Of a DNA stretch of 64,000 nt, positions 27,503 to 35,604 are shown one piece after another; the first letter of the stretch is position 1, and each line of letters starts with the position of its first letter. The DNA is from JAJRZL01 sp964557855 (lineage in GTDB: Bacteria > Zixibacteria > MSB-5A5 > GN15 > FEB-12): NCBI GenBank assembly GCA_964557855.1, contig CAZLBP010000006.1, positions 1 to 64,000 on the forward strand, given 5' to 3'. The translations under genes were made by a program, and so were the position numbers. A model generated the notes under the pieces. It ran no database searches and had not been told where the DNA came from. It saw nothing but the letters and a program-made list of their open reading frames with translations.

Positions 27503-28380
27503 CGATCCTCTTTCACCGCCTCCAGCACTTTCAAAGCCTCCACCGTCTGGTCCACATCGTGGACGCGTATAATATTGGCGCCGTTCAGCACTGCCAGAGT
27601 CATGGCCGCCAGGGAACCGCCCAACCGGCGATCGGCCGGCTCATCGCTGGGATGCAGCTTGCTGATAAACGATTTGCGCGAGGCGCCCACCAATACCGGC
27701 CGGCCCAGGGATCGGAACCGTTTCAAATCTCTCAGAATGACGATGTTATCCTCCAGCCGTTTGCCGAATCCGAGGCCCGGATCAACGATGATCCTGGATC
27801 GTGCCACGCCGTGTGCCACGGCGAACTCGGCTCGTTCATCGAGAAACTCGCTTACTTCTTTTATGCAATCATCGTAACGGGGATCTTTCTGCATGTCTCG
27901 CGGACTACCCAACATGTGCATGAGAACGAGGGGAACTTTGTGGTCGGCCACAACTCTGACCATTTCCGGATCAAACCGCAGTGCCGAAACATCGTTGACA
28001 ATATCGGCTCCGGCCTCAAGTGCTGCTTTCGCGGTCTTGGCTTTATACGTATCGATCGAAATGGGCACGTCGGTTTCTCGGCGGATCGCTGTGATAACCG
28101 GAATCACCCGCTCGATTTCCTGCTCGACCGGCACCGGCTCTGCGCCGGGACGAGTCGATTCACCGCCGATGTCGATGATATCCGCGCTGTCATGCACCAT
28201 CCGCAACGCATGTTCCGCCGCCAGGGCGGGCTCTGCAAAGCGGCCGCCATCGGAAAACGAATCCGGTGTCACATTCAACACACCCATCACCAACGGCCGA
28301 GCCAGGCTCAATTCGCGACCATCGGCCAGCGGGATAACCGATTCTGCTGCATTTACTTTCGTTGTGACTGTTTCGAACAT
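27499..28380 (-). CDS. folP: Dihydropteroate synthase
   Basis: Condenses pABA with 6-hydroxymethyl-dihydropterin pyrophosphate in folate synthesis. Motifs: LVMGVLNVTPDSFSDGG, DIIDIGGESTRPGA, DIVNDVSALRFD, PLVLMHMLGSPRDMQ, IIVDPGLGFGKRLEDN, and VGASRKSFISKL, followed by RLGGSLAAMTLAVLNGANIIRVHDV. All substrate-binding loops are intact and the 293-aa length is normal. Translationally coupled to cdaA by a 4-nt overlap. Confidence 0.96.
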   Translation of the reverse strand: MFETVTTKVNAAESVIPLADGRELSLARPLVMGVLNVTPDSFSDGGRFAEPALAAEHALRMVHDSADIIDIGGESTRPGAEPVPVEQEIERVIPVITAIRRETDVPISIDTYKAKTAKAALEAGADIVNDVSALRFDPEMVRVVADHKVPLVLMHMLGSPRDMQKDPRYDDCIKEVSEFLDERAEFAVAHGVARSRIIVDPGLGFGKRLEDNIVILRDLKRFRSLGRPVLVGASRKSFISKLHPSDEPADRRLGGSLAAMTLAVLNGANIIRVHDVDQTVEALKVLEAVKEDR

Positions 28381-28844
28381 AAGTATATCTCGATTAATGA
28401 TACGTTTCTACACGGAAGAAATCAAGTGGAGATGATATCTACGTAACGCACTAAGAGGCTGTCCGCTGTCCCCTGAAGTGGTAAATCGGCAATGAAACTT
28501 GCCGATTGTGTCCTCCACGCGTAGAGTGCGACCTTGCACCGCACCGACGTACCGAATCGGCGGGGACGAGTCCCGCCTCTACGCGACACGAAAGTCGATT
28601 GAATATCACCTTTTGAGACAGTCTCCCAACTCTTGAGCCGGCTGTCGGCATCAGACAAGGTGGATAATCCGCTTTCTATACCGGACTCCCCAGAGTGGAG
28701 GTCTTAACTTTCTCAGGAAGAGACTACGTGCCCCAATAACGATCAGTCGTCGAGTTCGAGTCTATACTGGCGCAACTGCTTTCCGCCAACCACACTCAAG
28801 ATGATAGAGGAGAAGTTACCGCAGTATAGGGTATGGGGCCAAAC
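28381..28844. other. Gene-free spacer between folP and ftsH holding a type A repeat
   Basis: 464 nt without a credible gene. Its centre is type A repeat copy 2 (listed separately). The rest is unique and shows nothing I recognise; no terminator of canonical form follows ftsH, whose message may run on into folP-cdaA through the repeat hairpin. Confidence 0.6.
28518..28626 (+). repeat. Dispersed palindromic repeat, type A copy 2
   Basis: Contains GTAGAGTGCGACCTTGCACC, then CGGCGGGGACGAGTCCCGCC, CTACGCGA and the tail AAGTCGATTGAATATCACCT ending TTGAGACAGTCT. It is the best-preserved copy; the same order of blocks is seen at 5391-5500 and 35468-35575. Confidence 0.75.
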
Positions 28845-30803
28845 TCAGCTCTTCGGCGTCGGGGCGGGGGATTCGACCGGTTCCTTGTCCTCCGGGGGAC
28901 GGCCGATGATCTGGTCCACTTCGTGGCTGTCCATTACTTCCTTCTCAAGCAGTTTTTTCGCCAGCGTATGCAGATGATCGAGGTTGTTCGTGAGGATGTC
29001 GCGCGCGTGACTTTCCGCCTTCTCGATAAACGTGCGGACTTCGGTGTCGATCATCTGCGCGGTTGACTCCGAGTAGTCCTTCTGCTGCGCCATTTCCCGC
29101 CCGAGAAAAATGTGCTCTTCGGTACGGCCGAACGTCACCGGCCCTACCTTGTCCGACATGCCCCAGTTACACACCATCTTGCGGGCCAGCTTGGTGGCGC
29201 GCTCCAGATCGTTTCCGGCGCCCGTATCCAACTGATCATAGACGAGCAATTCCGCTACTCGGCCGCCCATCAAGACGGCCAGGGTCGCTTCGAGATACTC
29301 CTTGGAATGTGTATGTCTCTCATCGACCGGCAAGGATTGCGTCACGCCGAGCGCCATGCCACGCGGGATAATGGATACTTTGTAGACCGGGTCGGCTTTG
29401 GGGAGAAACTTGGCAACCAGTGTATGGCCGGCTTCGTGGCAAGCTATAATTTCTTTCTCTTCATCGGAGATTACCAGCGAGCGCCGCTCGGATCCCATCA
29501 TGACTTTGTCTTTGGCTTCCTCGAAATCAAGCATCATCACTGCGTCACGGTCGCGGCGCGAGGCAAGCAGGGCCGCCTCGTTGACCACATTGGCCAAATC
29601 GGCGCCTGACATACCCGGTGTGCCTCGGGCGATAACTTCCAGGTTAACGTCATCGGCCAGCTTTATTTTCCGCGCGTGTACTTCCAGAATCCCCTTGCGG
29701 CCGTTAAGATCGGGATTCGGGACCACAATCTGTCTGTCGAATCGTCCGGGTCGCAACAGCGCCGGATCCAGTACGTCCGGTCGGTTGGTGGCTGCGATCA
29801 AGATCACGCCCTCGTTGGATTCGAAGCCGTCCATTTCCACCAGCAACTGATTCAGGGTCTGTTCGCGTTCGTCATGACCGCCTCCCAAACCGGCGCCGCG
29901 ATGGCGCCCGACGGCGTCGATTTCATCGATAAAGATAATACAGGGGGCGTTGCGTTTGCCCTGTTCGAAGAGATCACGGACGCGGCTGGCGCCAACACCG
30001 ACGAACATCTCGACAAAATCCGAACCGGACATAGAGAAAAACGGCACTCCCGCCTCACCGGCCACGGCCCGGGCCAGAAGCGTCTTACCGGTGCCCGGCG
30101 AGCCAAGCAGCAAAGCCCCTTTGGGGATCTTCCCCCCCAGCTTCTGAAACTTGGCCGGTTCTCGGAGGAAATCTATTATTTCCAGCAACTCCTCTTTGGC
30201 CTCATCGGCCCCGGCGACGTCATTAAACGTAACCTTGGGGCGCTCGTCCGTCAGAAGCTTGGCTTTGCTCTTCCCGAAAGAAAACAGACCGCGCGGGCCG
30301 CCGCCGCCGCCCTGCATCTGTCGAATAAAAAAGAGCCAGATAAAGACCAGGATGATCCACGGAGCAGCCGCCAGGAGATACGAGAGAATGGCGCTGTCTG
30401 TTTCGGCAACAATCTTCGCCCCTTGTTCCTCGAGACGGTTCACCAGCTCGTAATTGACATCCGGAAACGGAATCCGAGACTTGAATTTCGTGAACGTTTT
30501 GCCGGACTGGGTCGATTGAAAAGCGGTCGCTTCATTAAGACGCCCCTCGACTTCACGCTCCTTGAACGAGATTTCCGCTATATTATTGTTCTCTATCTGC
30601 TGGATCAGCTCGGAATAGGTGATTTCACCCCGCTCTTCACCAAACGAACTCATGTAGCTGTAAGCGACAAAAACTACCAGGAACAACGCCAGCCAGAATA
30701 TGAGGGAGCGCCCCGTATTCTTCCAGTTCGAAGGTTCTTTTTCCCGATCGTCCTTATTCCTCTTCGGACTTAACATCGGCTTTCTGGGACCTAATTTGGC
30801 CAT
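28845..30803 (-). CDS. ftsH: ATP-dependent membrane zinc metalloprotease FtsH
   Basis: Membrane-anchored AAA protease that degrades misfolded and regulatory membrane proteins. Two N-terminal transmembrane segments (about 30-50 and 125-145) flank a periplasmic domain. Walker A reads LLLGSPGTGKTLLARA (Ser in place of the usual second Pro or Gly of GPPGTGKT), Walker B is CIIFIDEIDA, the SRH ends NRPDVLDPALLRPGRFDR, and the zinc site is HEAGH with the third ligand further on near TGAGNDLE. The 652-aa length is normal. It lies between hpt and folP, an order common in bacteria. Confidence 0.97.
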   Translation of the reverse strand: MAKLGPRKPMLSPKRNKDDREKEPSNWKNTGRSLIFWLALFLVVFVAYSYMSSFGEERGEITYSELIQQIENNNIAEISFKEREVEGRLNEATAFQSTQSGKTFTKFKSRIPFPDVNYELVNRLEEQGAKIVAETDSAILSYLLAAAPWIILVFIWLFFIRQMQGGGGGPRGLFSFGKSKAKLLTDERPKVTFNDVAGADEAKEELLEIIDFLREPAKFQKLGGKIPKGALLLGSPGTGKTLLARAVAGEAGVPFFSMSGSDFVEMFVGVGASRVRDLFEQGKRNAPCIIFIDEIDAVGRHRGAGLGGGHDEREQTLNQLLVEMDGFESNEGVILIAATNRPDVLDPALLRPGRFDRQIVVPNPDLNGRKGILEVHARKIKLADDVNLEVIARGTPGMSGADLANVVNEAALLASRRDRDAVMMLDFEEAKDKVMMGSERRSLVISDEEKEIIACHEAGHTLVAKFLPKADPVYKVSIIPRGMALGVTQSLPVDERHTHSKEYLEATLAVLMGGRVAELLVYDQLDTGAGNDLERATKLARKMVCNWGMSDKVGPVTFGRTEEHIFLGREMAQQKDYSESTAQMIDTEVRTFIEKAESHARDILTNNLDHLHTLAKKLLEKEVMDSHEVDQIIGRPPEDKEPVESPAPTPKS

Positions 30804-30889
30804 GTATTTTCGACCTTACTCATCTTCATATGTTATACATCGGAGTGACCCCGGTATTCACTTATATCGGATTCACGCCGAATATTGTC

Positions 30890-31441
30890 TTATTCTTCAA
30901 CCATCTTGCCGATAAAGGGGAGATTCCGGTAAAGTTGCGTATTGTCCAGGCCAAAGCCGATAATGAACTCGTTACCGAGCGAGAATCCTTTGTAACGGAT
31001 ATCCAACTTATACCGGTGACTACCCGGTTTATCTATAAGGGTAACAACTTCTATAGATGCCGGTTCCAGCTTCCGGAGCTCCGTCAGAATGGCACTGACA
31101 GTGCGGCCGGAATCAACGACACACTCGACGAGCAATACGTGCCGATTCTTGATCGGGATGCTCAGCATGTTCTTGAACAGTAAGTCATCATCCGGCCGGG
31201 CGCCCTTGCGGTAGGATGCCGCCGCGACGAAGTCGATTTCAAGGTTTAGTTTGATGGTCCGGATCAAGTCGGCCAGGAAGACAACACTGCCTTTGAGGAC
31301 ACTTATCAGAACCGGGTTCTTCTCGGCATAATCCCGAGTGATCTCTTCGCCGAGTTCGGCTATCCGCTTCGACAGGCGTTCCTGATCCAGCAACAACTCA
31401 AACGGTTTCAACTGAGTCTGATCTTCGTTTCGTACTTTCAA
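30890..31441 (-). CDS. hpt: Hypoxanthine phosphoribosyltransferase
   Basis: Purine salvage enzyme converting hypoxanthine or guanine plus PRPP to IMP or GMP. The lid motif is ISVLKGSVVFLADLIR, and the base-binding end has IDKPGSHRYK and IIGFGLDN. The PRPP loop reads VLLVECVVDSGRT: the catalytic-base Asp is present, but the second acidic residue of the usual VEDIIDTG is Cys (codon tgt). This pair normally contacts the ribose hydroxyls, so substrate affinity may differ. The start overlaps tilS by 44 nt; an in-frame TTG at 31411 is a possible later start. Length 183 aa is normal. Confidence 0.92.
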   Translation of the reverse strand: MKVRNEDQTQLKPFELLLDQERLSKRIAELGEEITRDYAEKNPVLISVLKGSVVFLADLIRTIKLNLEIDFVAAASYRKGARPDDDLLFKNMLSIPIKNRHVLLVECVVDSGRTVSAILTELRKLEPASIEVVTLIDKPGSHRYKLDIRYKGFSLGNEFIIGFGLDNTQLYRNLPFIGKMVEE

Positions 31442-32816
31442 TCCTCGCGACCTTCCTGGTGCTTCCGTCGACCTTTACGCGTTCCGCGATTTCGAACCCG
31501 GTCAGCCACACGATTCCGTCTTTGTCGCACACGACCGGTATCTCATCACGATATATAAGGGGAACCTTCCTGTCAGTCAAATAATCTCCCACTTTTTTAC
31601 CGCCACGCATGCCCAGAGGACGGAAACGGTCCCCCGGTCTAATGTTGCGAACCGTGAGAGGAAAACGAATCTTCCCGGCATCCACAACCACTTTGTTCGA
31701 CCTTCTTTTCTTGTCCAGCCGATCCGGCACACTGTCGGATACTCGGTATCTCACGTGCAATCTCAACCCCGGTAAAGCCGCCTTTTGACCTTGCTTCAGA
31801 CTGACCGCATACACGCTGGAATTCCTAATCCGCAGCAGCACCATTCTGTTGCCCACCAACACCGCACTGATACCTCCCGGTAGCGAAATCGCTTTCCGTC
31901 TTATCAGACAGGCGTCATCCAGTTGCTCAATCGTCGTCAGGTCCGGTGGCTGGTCCGCGCTCAGGCCTTGTGTCAGACACAGTCGCAGCAGGCGACGCCG
32001 TAGCCACAGGTCATAGCGCCCGTAGCCATCCAGATCGAGTTCCAGCTTTCCACCGACGGTTTGCCTGACCGATTTCCGAAAGGCGCGAGACGCGAGGCCG
32101 TTTAGGTACTCGTCCTCGGCCGTCGAGCTTTCCGCCAGATTAGACAGAGCCGTCTCCACCGCCGGATTGATATGCTTACGAATCGTGACCAGCAGTCTGT
32201 TGCGGATGAAATTACGTTTGTACTCGTTTCGCAAATTGGATTTGTCTATACAATATTCGAGCCCGTTATCTTTCAGATAGGCCAGGATGTCTTTGCGACC
32301 GACGTACAGCAGCGGCCGAATGATCTTCCCTCTTTTCACGGGAATTCCCAGCAATCCGCTGCGACCGGTGCCCCGCAACACGCGGAAGAGGACGGTCTCC
32401 GCCTGGTCATCGGCGTGATGACCGACGGCGATTTTGTCGTAACCGTCATCCTGCGCCAACCGCTCGAACACCCCATAGCGAAACGTCCGGGCCGTCTCCT
32501 CGATGCCCTTTTTGGCTGATGTCGCCAGGGCGGGGATATCCTCCGTGACAAGATAGAGTTCAATTCCCAGTCTATCGGCCAGCGCCTGACAGAATCGCTC
32601 TTCCTGCTTGGCGGCTCTCTTACGAATCTGGTGGTTGACGTAAACCGTTGCCAACTCAAGGTCGTACCGGTGCCGCACAGAATGAAGCACATGCGCCAGG
32701 GCCACCGAATCCGGTCCGCCGGAGAGCGCGACGAGGACGCGGTCACCGGGTTGCAGCAACTGCCGGTCTTCAATTGTCCGAATAACTGCGTCTATCATAC
32801 CATGCGACTTGGACAA
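31398..32816 (-). CDS. tilS: tRNA(Ile)-lysidine synthase
   Basis: Modifies C34 of tRNA-Ile(CAU) to lysidine with ATP. The PP-loop signature VALSGGPDSVALAHVL is at about residues 28-43, followed by VYVNHQIRK, VGHHADDQAETVLFRVLRGTGRSGL and a C-terminal TilS domain (RPLGMRGGKKVGDYLTDRKVP, VWLTGFEIAERVKV). Full length at 472 aa. It is followed by hpt and ftsH, the classical tilS-hpt-ftsH order found across bacteria. The 225-nt gap upstream (32817-33041) shows nothing recognisable. Confidence 0.96.
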   Translation of the reverse strand: MSKSHGMIDAVIRTIEDRQLLQPGDRVLVALSGGPDSVALAHVLHSVRHRYDLELATVYVNHQIRKRAAKQEERFCQALADRLGIELYLVTEDIPALATSAKKGIEETARTFRYGVFERLAQDDGYDKIAVGHHADDQAETVLFRVLRGTGRSGLLGIPVKRGKIIRPLLYVGRKDILAYLKDNGLEYCIDKSNLRNEYKRNFIRNRLLVTIRKHINPAVETALSNLAESSTAEDEYLNGLASRAFRKSVRQTVGGKLELDLDGYGRYDLWLRRRLLRLCLTQGLSADQPPDLTTIEQLDDACLIRRKAISLPGGISAVLVGNRMVLLRIRNSSVYAVSLKQGQKAALPGLRLHVRYRVSDSVPDRLDKKRRSNKVVVDAGKIRFPLTVRNIRPGDRFRPLGMRGGKKVGDYLTDRKVPLIYRDEIPVVCDKDGIVWLTGFEIAERVKVDGSTRKVARIESTKRRSDSVETV

Positions 32817-33041
32817 GGGGAAGTTAACCGAGAAGTCGGCCGGGATACCTCACGTTCACCAGGGAAACCACAGCAATCTGTTGGACGAACCACAGTTCGA
32901 TGGGCATCATTCTTGAGACCTCGGCACCCTCACCACGAGCTCAAACTCAATCACCCTGAGCGGAGTCGAAGGGTGGTATAATGTGTGGTGCCAAGCTGTC
33001 CAACTAGTGAATTGGTCCACGTTTAAAAACCGGAACCGGAA

Positions 33042-33470
33042 TTAAGGACCGACTGCGTCCAACAGCTCCACCTCGAACATCAAGGTGGCTCCCGGTGGAA
33101 TAACTGCGCCGGCGCCGCGGTCACCATAGGCCAGGTCCGGGGGGATGATCAGTTCGCGTTTGCCGCCGACCTTCATGCCGACCACACCTTCGTCCCAGCC
33201 TTTGATAACCCGGCCGGCGCCAAGATTGAACTGGAACGGTCCGCGATCGACCGAACTGTCAAACTCCTCACTCTTTTGACCCTCTTCCCAAAGCCAGCCG
33301 GTGTAGTGTACTTCCACCGTCATGCCCGGTTGAGCCTCCTGGCCCTCGCCGACTACGACATCGTTGATCTTCAAACCGGAATCGGTCGTGCGGAAGCCTT
33401 CCTGACTGCAGGAAGCGACCAAAGCCAAAAGCACTACCAGCAGGCCAATGAGTGTGTAGTGAGATCTCAT
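33042..33470 (-). CDS. FKBP-type peptidyl-prolyl isomerase, lipoprotein
   Basis: Folding catalyst of the periplasm. The start at 33470 is chosen because it gives a lipoprotein signal (LIGLLVVLLALVASC-SQEG) with AGAGGA upstream; a longer frame exists but overlaps purA. The 142-aa protein is one FKBP domain: VEVHYTGWLWEEG, FDSSVDRGPFQFNLG, VIKGWDEGVVGMKVGGKRELIIPPDLAYG and IPPGATLMFEVELLD, with all pocket residues (Y, F, D, VIxGW, Y, F) in place. It lies 4 nt after purA stops, so it is cotranscribed with it. Confidence 0.92.
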   Translation of the reverse strand: MRSHYTLIGLLVVLLALVASCSQEGFRTTDSGLKINDVVVGEGQEAQPGMTVEVHYTGWLWEEGQKSEEFDSSVDRGPFQFNLGAGRVIKGWDEGVVGMKVGGKRELIIPPDLAYGDRGAGAVIPPGATLMFEVELLDAVGP

Positions 33471-33474
33471 AACG

Positions 33475-34770
33475 TCATATTCCTCTTGTTTCGAGTTGCA
33501 TTCTGACGGTTTCATCCCGTCCGGGACCGGTGGACACCAGACAGATGTCGACATCAAGGTCGCCGGCCACGTATTCAAGGTACGCTCGGGCGTTGTTCGG
33601 AAGATCTTCAAAAGACGTCGTGCCGGTCGTATTGGCCTTCCAGCCGGGCAGCGACTTATAGATCGGCTTGACGTAATACAGTTCCGCGAGGTCCAGCGGG
33701 ACTTCTTCGCCCGTCTCGCCGTTCAGCTCGTAAGCGGTGCACACCTTGATCTCGTCGAGCGTATCCAGAACATCGAGCTTGGTAACGGCTATGGCGTCGA
33801 CGCCGTTGATCCGCACGGCGTGGCGCAGAAGGACCAGGTCCAGCCAACCACAGCGCCGCGGTCGGCCGGTGGTAGCGCCGTATTCGTCGCCCTGCTGTCG
33901 CAGTAATTCGCCGGTGTCGTCGATCAACTCCGTGGGAAAAGGACCGGCTCCGACCCGGGTCGTGTAGGCTTTAATGACTCCGACAACCTGATCTATCATT
34001 TTCGGTCCGATACCGAGTCCCGTCAGCGCTCCCCCGACCGTCGTATTGGACGACGTACCGAACGGATACGTTCCCAGATCAACGTCCAGCATGCTTCCCT
34101 GCGCGCCTTCGAACAGAATGCTCCTACCTTCCCGGTGAGCCCGTTGCAGCGCCAGGGACACGTCGGTCACCAACGGTTTGAAAACTTCGGTCAATTCCAG
34201 GAGGGTCACGAATGTGCGGTCCAGATCGGCCCTTTCATCCTCCGAACCGGTCAGATACTGTGACTTGATCGACTTTTGGTAATCGAGCCTCTTGCGCAGT
34301 CGGTCCGGTTTGAACAGATCGATAACGCGGATTCCGTGCCGAGCCACTTTGTCGACATACGCGGGTCCGATCCCGCGCATGGTGGTACCCAGGCTGCCGG
34401 TACCTCGAGTATTTTCCTGAACGGCATCGATCAACTTGTGGTACGGCAGCACCAGATTCGTGGCCGGAGAGACGAAAAGCCGACCGGTGTGATCTATACC
34501 CTGGGAGTTCAACAAGTCAAGTTCCTGTTTGAATTCCAGGGGATCGAGCACAACTCCGTTTCCGATATAGCAGATCTTGCCGTCATGAATAATCCCGGAA
34601 GGAATCAGATGCAGTACGTATTTGTGATCCTTGACTACGATCGTGTGACCGGCGTTAGCGCCGCCCTGGAAACGGGCGATGATGTCCGCTTCGGCTGCCA
34701 GTAAGTCGACGATTTTCCCTTTCCCTTCGTCACCCCACTGACAACCTACTACGATTTTGTTGTTACCCAT
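33475..34770 (-). CDS. purA: Adenylosuccinate synthetase
   Basis: Joins IMP and aspartate with GTP in AMP synthesis. Motifs: GCQWGDEGKGKIVDLLA (catalytic Asp and P-loop), RFQGGANAGHTIV with catalytic His, GTTMRGIGPAYVDK, FEGAQGSMLDVDLGTYPFGTSSNT, GVIKAYTTRVGAGPFPTEL and TTGRPRRCGWLDLV. The ATG at 34770 is favoured; a TTG at 34779 overlaps the ysxC stop (TTGA) and has AGGA closer, so coupled initiation there is possible. Full length. Confidence 0.96.
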   Translation of the reverse strand: MGNNKIVVGCQWGDEGKGKIVDLLAAEADIIARFQGGANAGHTIVVKDHKYVLHLIPSGIIHDGKICYIGNGVVLDPLEFKQELDLLNSQGIDHTGRLFVSPATNLVLPYHKLIDAVQENTRGTGSLGTTMRGIGPAYVDKVARHGIRVIDLFKPDRLRKRLDYQKSIKSQYLTGSEDERADLDRTFVTLLELTEVFKPLVTDVSLALQRAHREGRSILFEGAQGSMLDVDLGTYPFGTSSNTTVGGALTGLGIGPKMIDQVVGVIKAYTTRVGAGPFPTELIDDTGELLRQQGDEYGATTGRPRRCGWLDLVLLRHAVRINGVDAIAVTKLDVLDTLDEIKVCTAYELNGETGEEVPLDLAELYYVKPIYKSLPGWKANTTGTTSFEDLPNNARAYLEYVAGDLDVDICLVSTGPGRDETVRMQLETRGI

Positions 34771-34775
34771 CGGTC

Positions 34776-35390
34776 TCAATTTTCCTGTTTCTCAAAATGT
34801 TCATTAACGAGTTGGTGAATCGAGGCGACCAGTTCTTTCTTGCCGGTTCCGGTAATCGAAGAAAAGCCTATCGCCGGAATTCCCAGTTCTGTTTCGACGG
34901 CGGACAGTTTACGCTTCGTCTTATCACGATTTAGCTTATCGATTTTCGTTACGGCAGCCATGGTCGGGAGTCGGCGAAAGCTCAGCCAGGACAGAAGCTC
35001 CTGATCCTCCCGAGAAGGTGTACGACGACAATCCAACAGCAAGACCAGTCCGACCAGTTGGGGGGCCTGATGCAGATACGTGTGAATCAGTTCCCCCCAA
35101 CTCTGCCGCATTTGCTTCGATACTCTTGCATATCCGTAACCGGGCAAATCTACTAAAAAGTACCTCTCGTTGACAAGGAAGAAATTCAACGACCGCGTTT
35201 TGCCCGGCGTCGTGGAAACTTTGGCCATCTTCCTGCGCCCGACCAACCGATTGAGCAGCGAAGACTTCCCCACGTTCGACCGACCGGCCAGAGCGACCTG
35301 GGGTCGTTTGTCCGCGGGAAGCTGAGCGACGTCGAAATAGGAGCCCACGAACTCGCACGATTCTATCTTTGACGACAAATAAGCAGTCAT
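34776..35390 (-). CDS. ysxC: Ribosome-biogenesis GTPase YsxC/EngB
   Basis: Essential GTPase in 50S assembly. G1 is ALAGRSNVGKSSLLNRLVG, G2 lies at TPGKTRSLNFF, G3 is VDLPGYGYARV, G4 is VTKIDKL and G5 is FSSITGTG. Single-domain, 204 aa, standard. Precedes purA with 5 nt or less between them, forming ysxC-purA-FKBP. Confidence 0.96.
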   Translation of the reverse strand: MTAYLSSKIESCEFVGSYFDVAQLPADKRPQVALAGRSNVGKSSLLNRLVGRRKMAKVSTTPGKTRSLNFFLVNERYFLVDLPGYGYARVSKQMRQSWGELIHTYLHQAPQLVGLVLLLDCRRTPSREDQELLSWLSFRRLPTMAAVTKIDKLNRDKTKRKLSAVETELGIPAIGFSSITGTGKKELVASIHQLVNEHFEKQEN

Positions 35391-35467
35391 GATATTGCCA
35401 GGCGGATGACCAGGTGCTGTCTCATGAGTGGCAACTGCGAATTAAGGCTCGTAGATCTGGTTGTTCT

Positions 35468-35575
35468 TGCGTAGAGTGCGGCTTTGCGCCGCACCGACTT
35501 ATCGCATGGCCGGGGACAAGCCCCGCCTCTATGCGAGAAAGAAACCGATCTAACCTGGCTTCTTGAGATAGCCTC
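35468..35575 (+). repeat. Dispersed palindromic repeat, type A copy 3
   Basis: GTAGAGTGCGGCTTTGCGCC, GCACCGACTTATCGCATG, GCCGGGGACAAGCCCCGCC, TCTATGCGAGAAAG and a diverged tail ending CTTCTTGAGATAGCCTCATG. It fills most of the 214-nt gap between ysxC and lon. Confidence 0.7.
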
Positions 35576-35604
35576 ATGGTGTCCGCATCAGATAAAGTGT
35601 CGTC

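Noticed and set aside
27487..28446. 319-codon open frame antisense to folP
   Set aside because: folP motifs are complete; the antisense frame is His/Gln-rich with no domains.
29676..30773. 365-codon open frame antisense to ftsH
   Set aside because: Shadow of ftsH; no start context and no homology.
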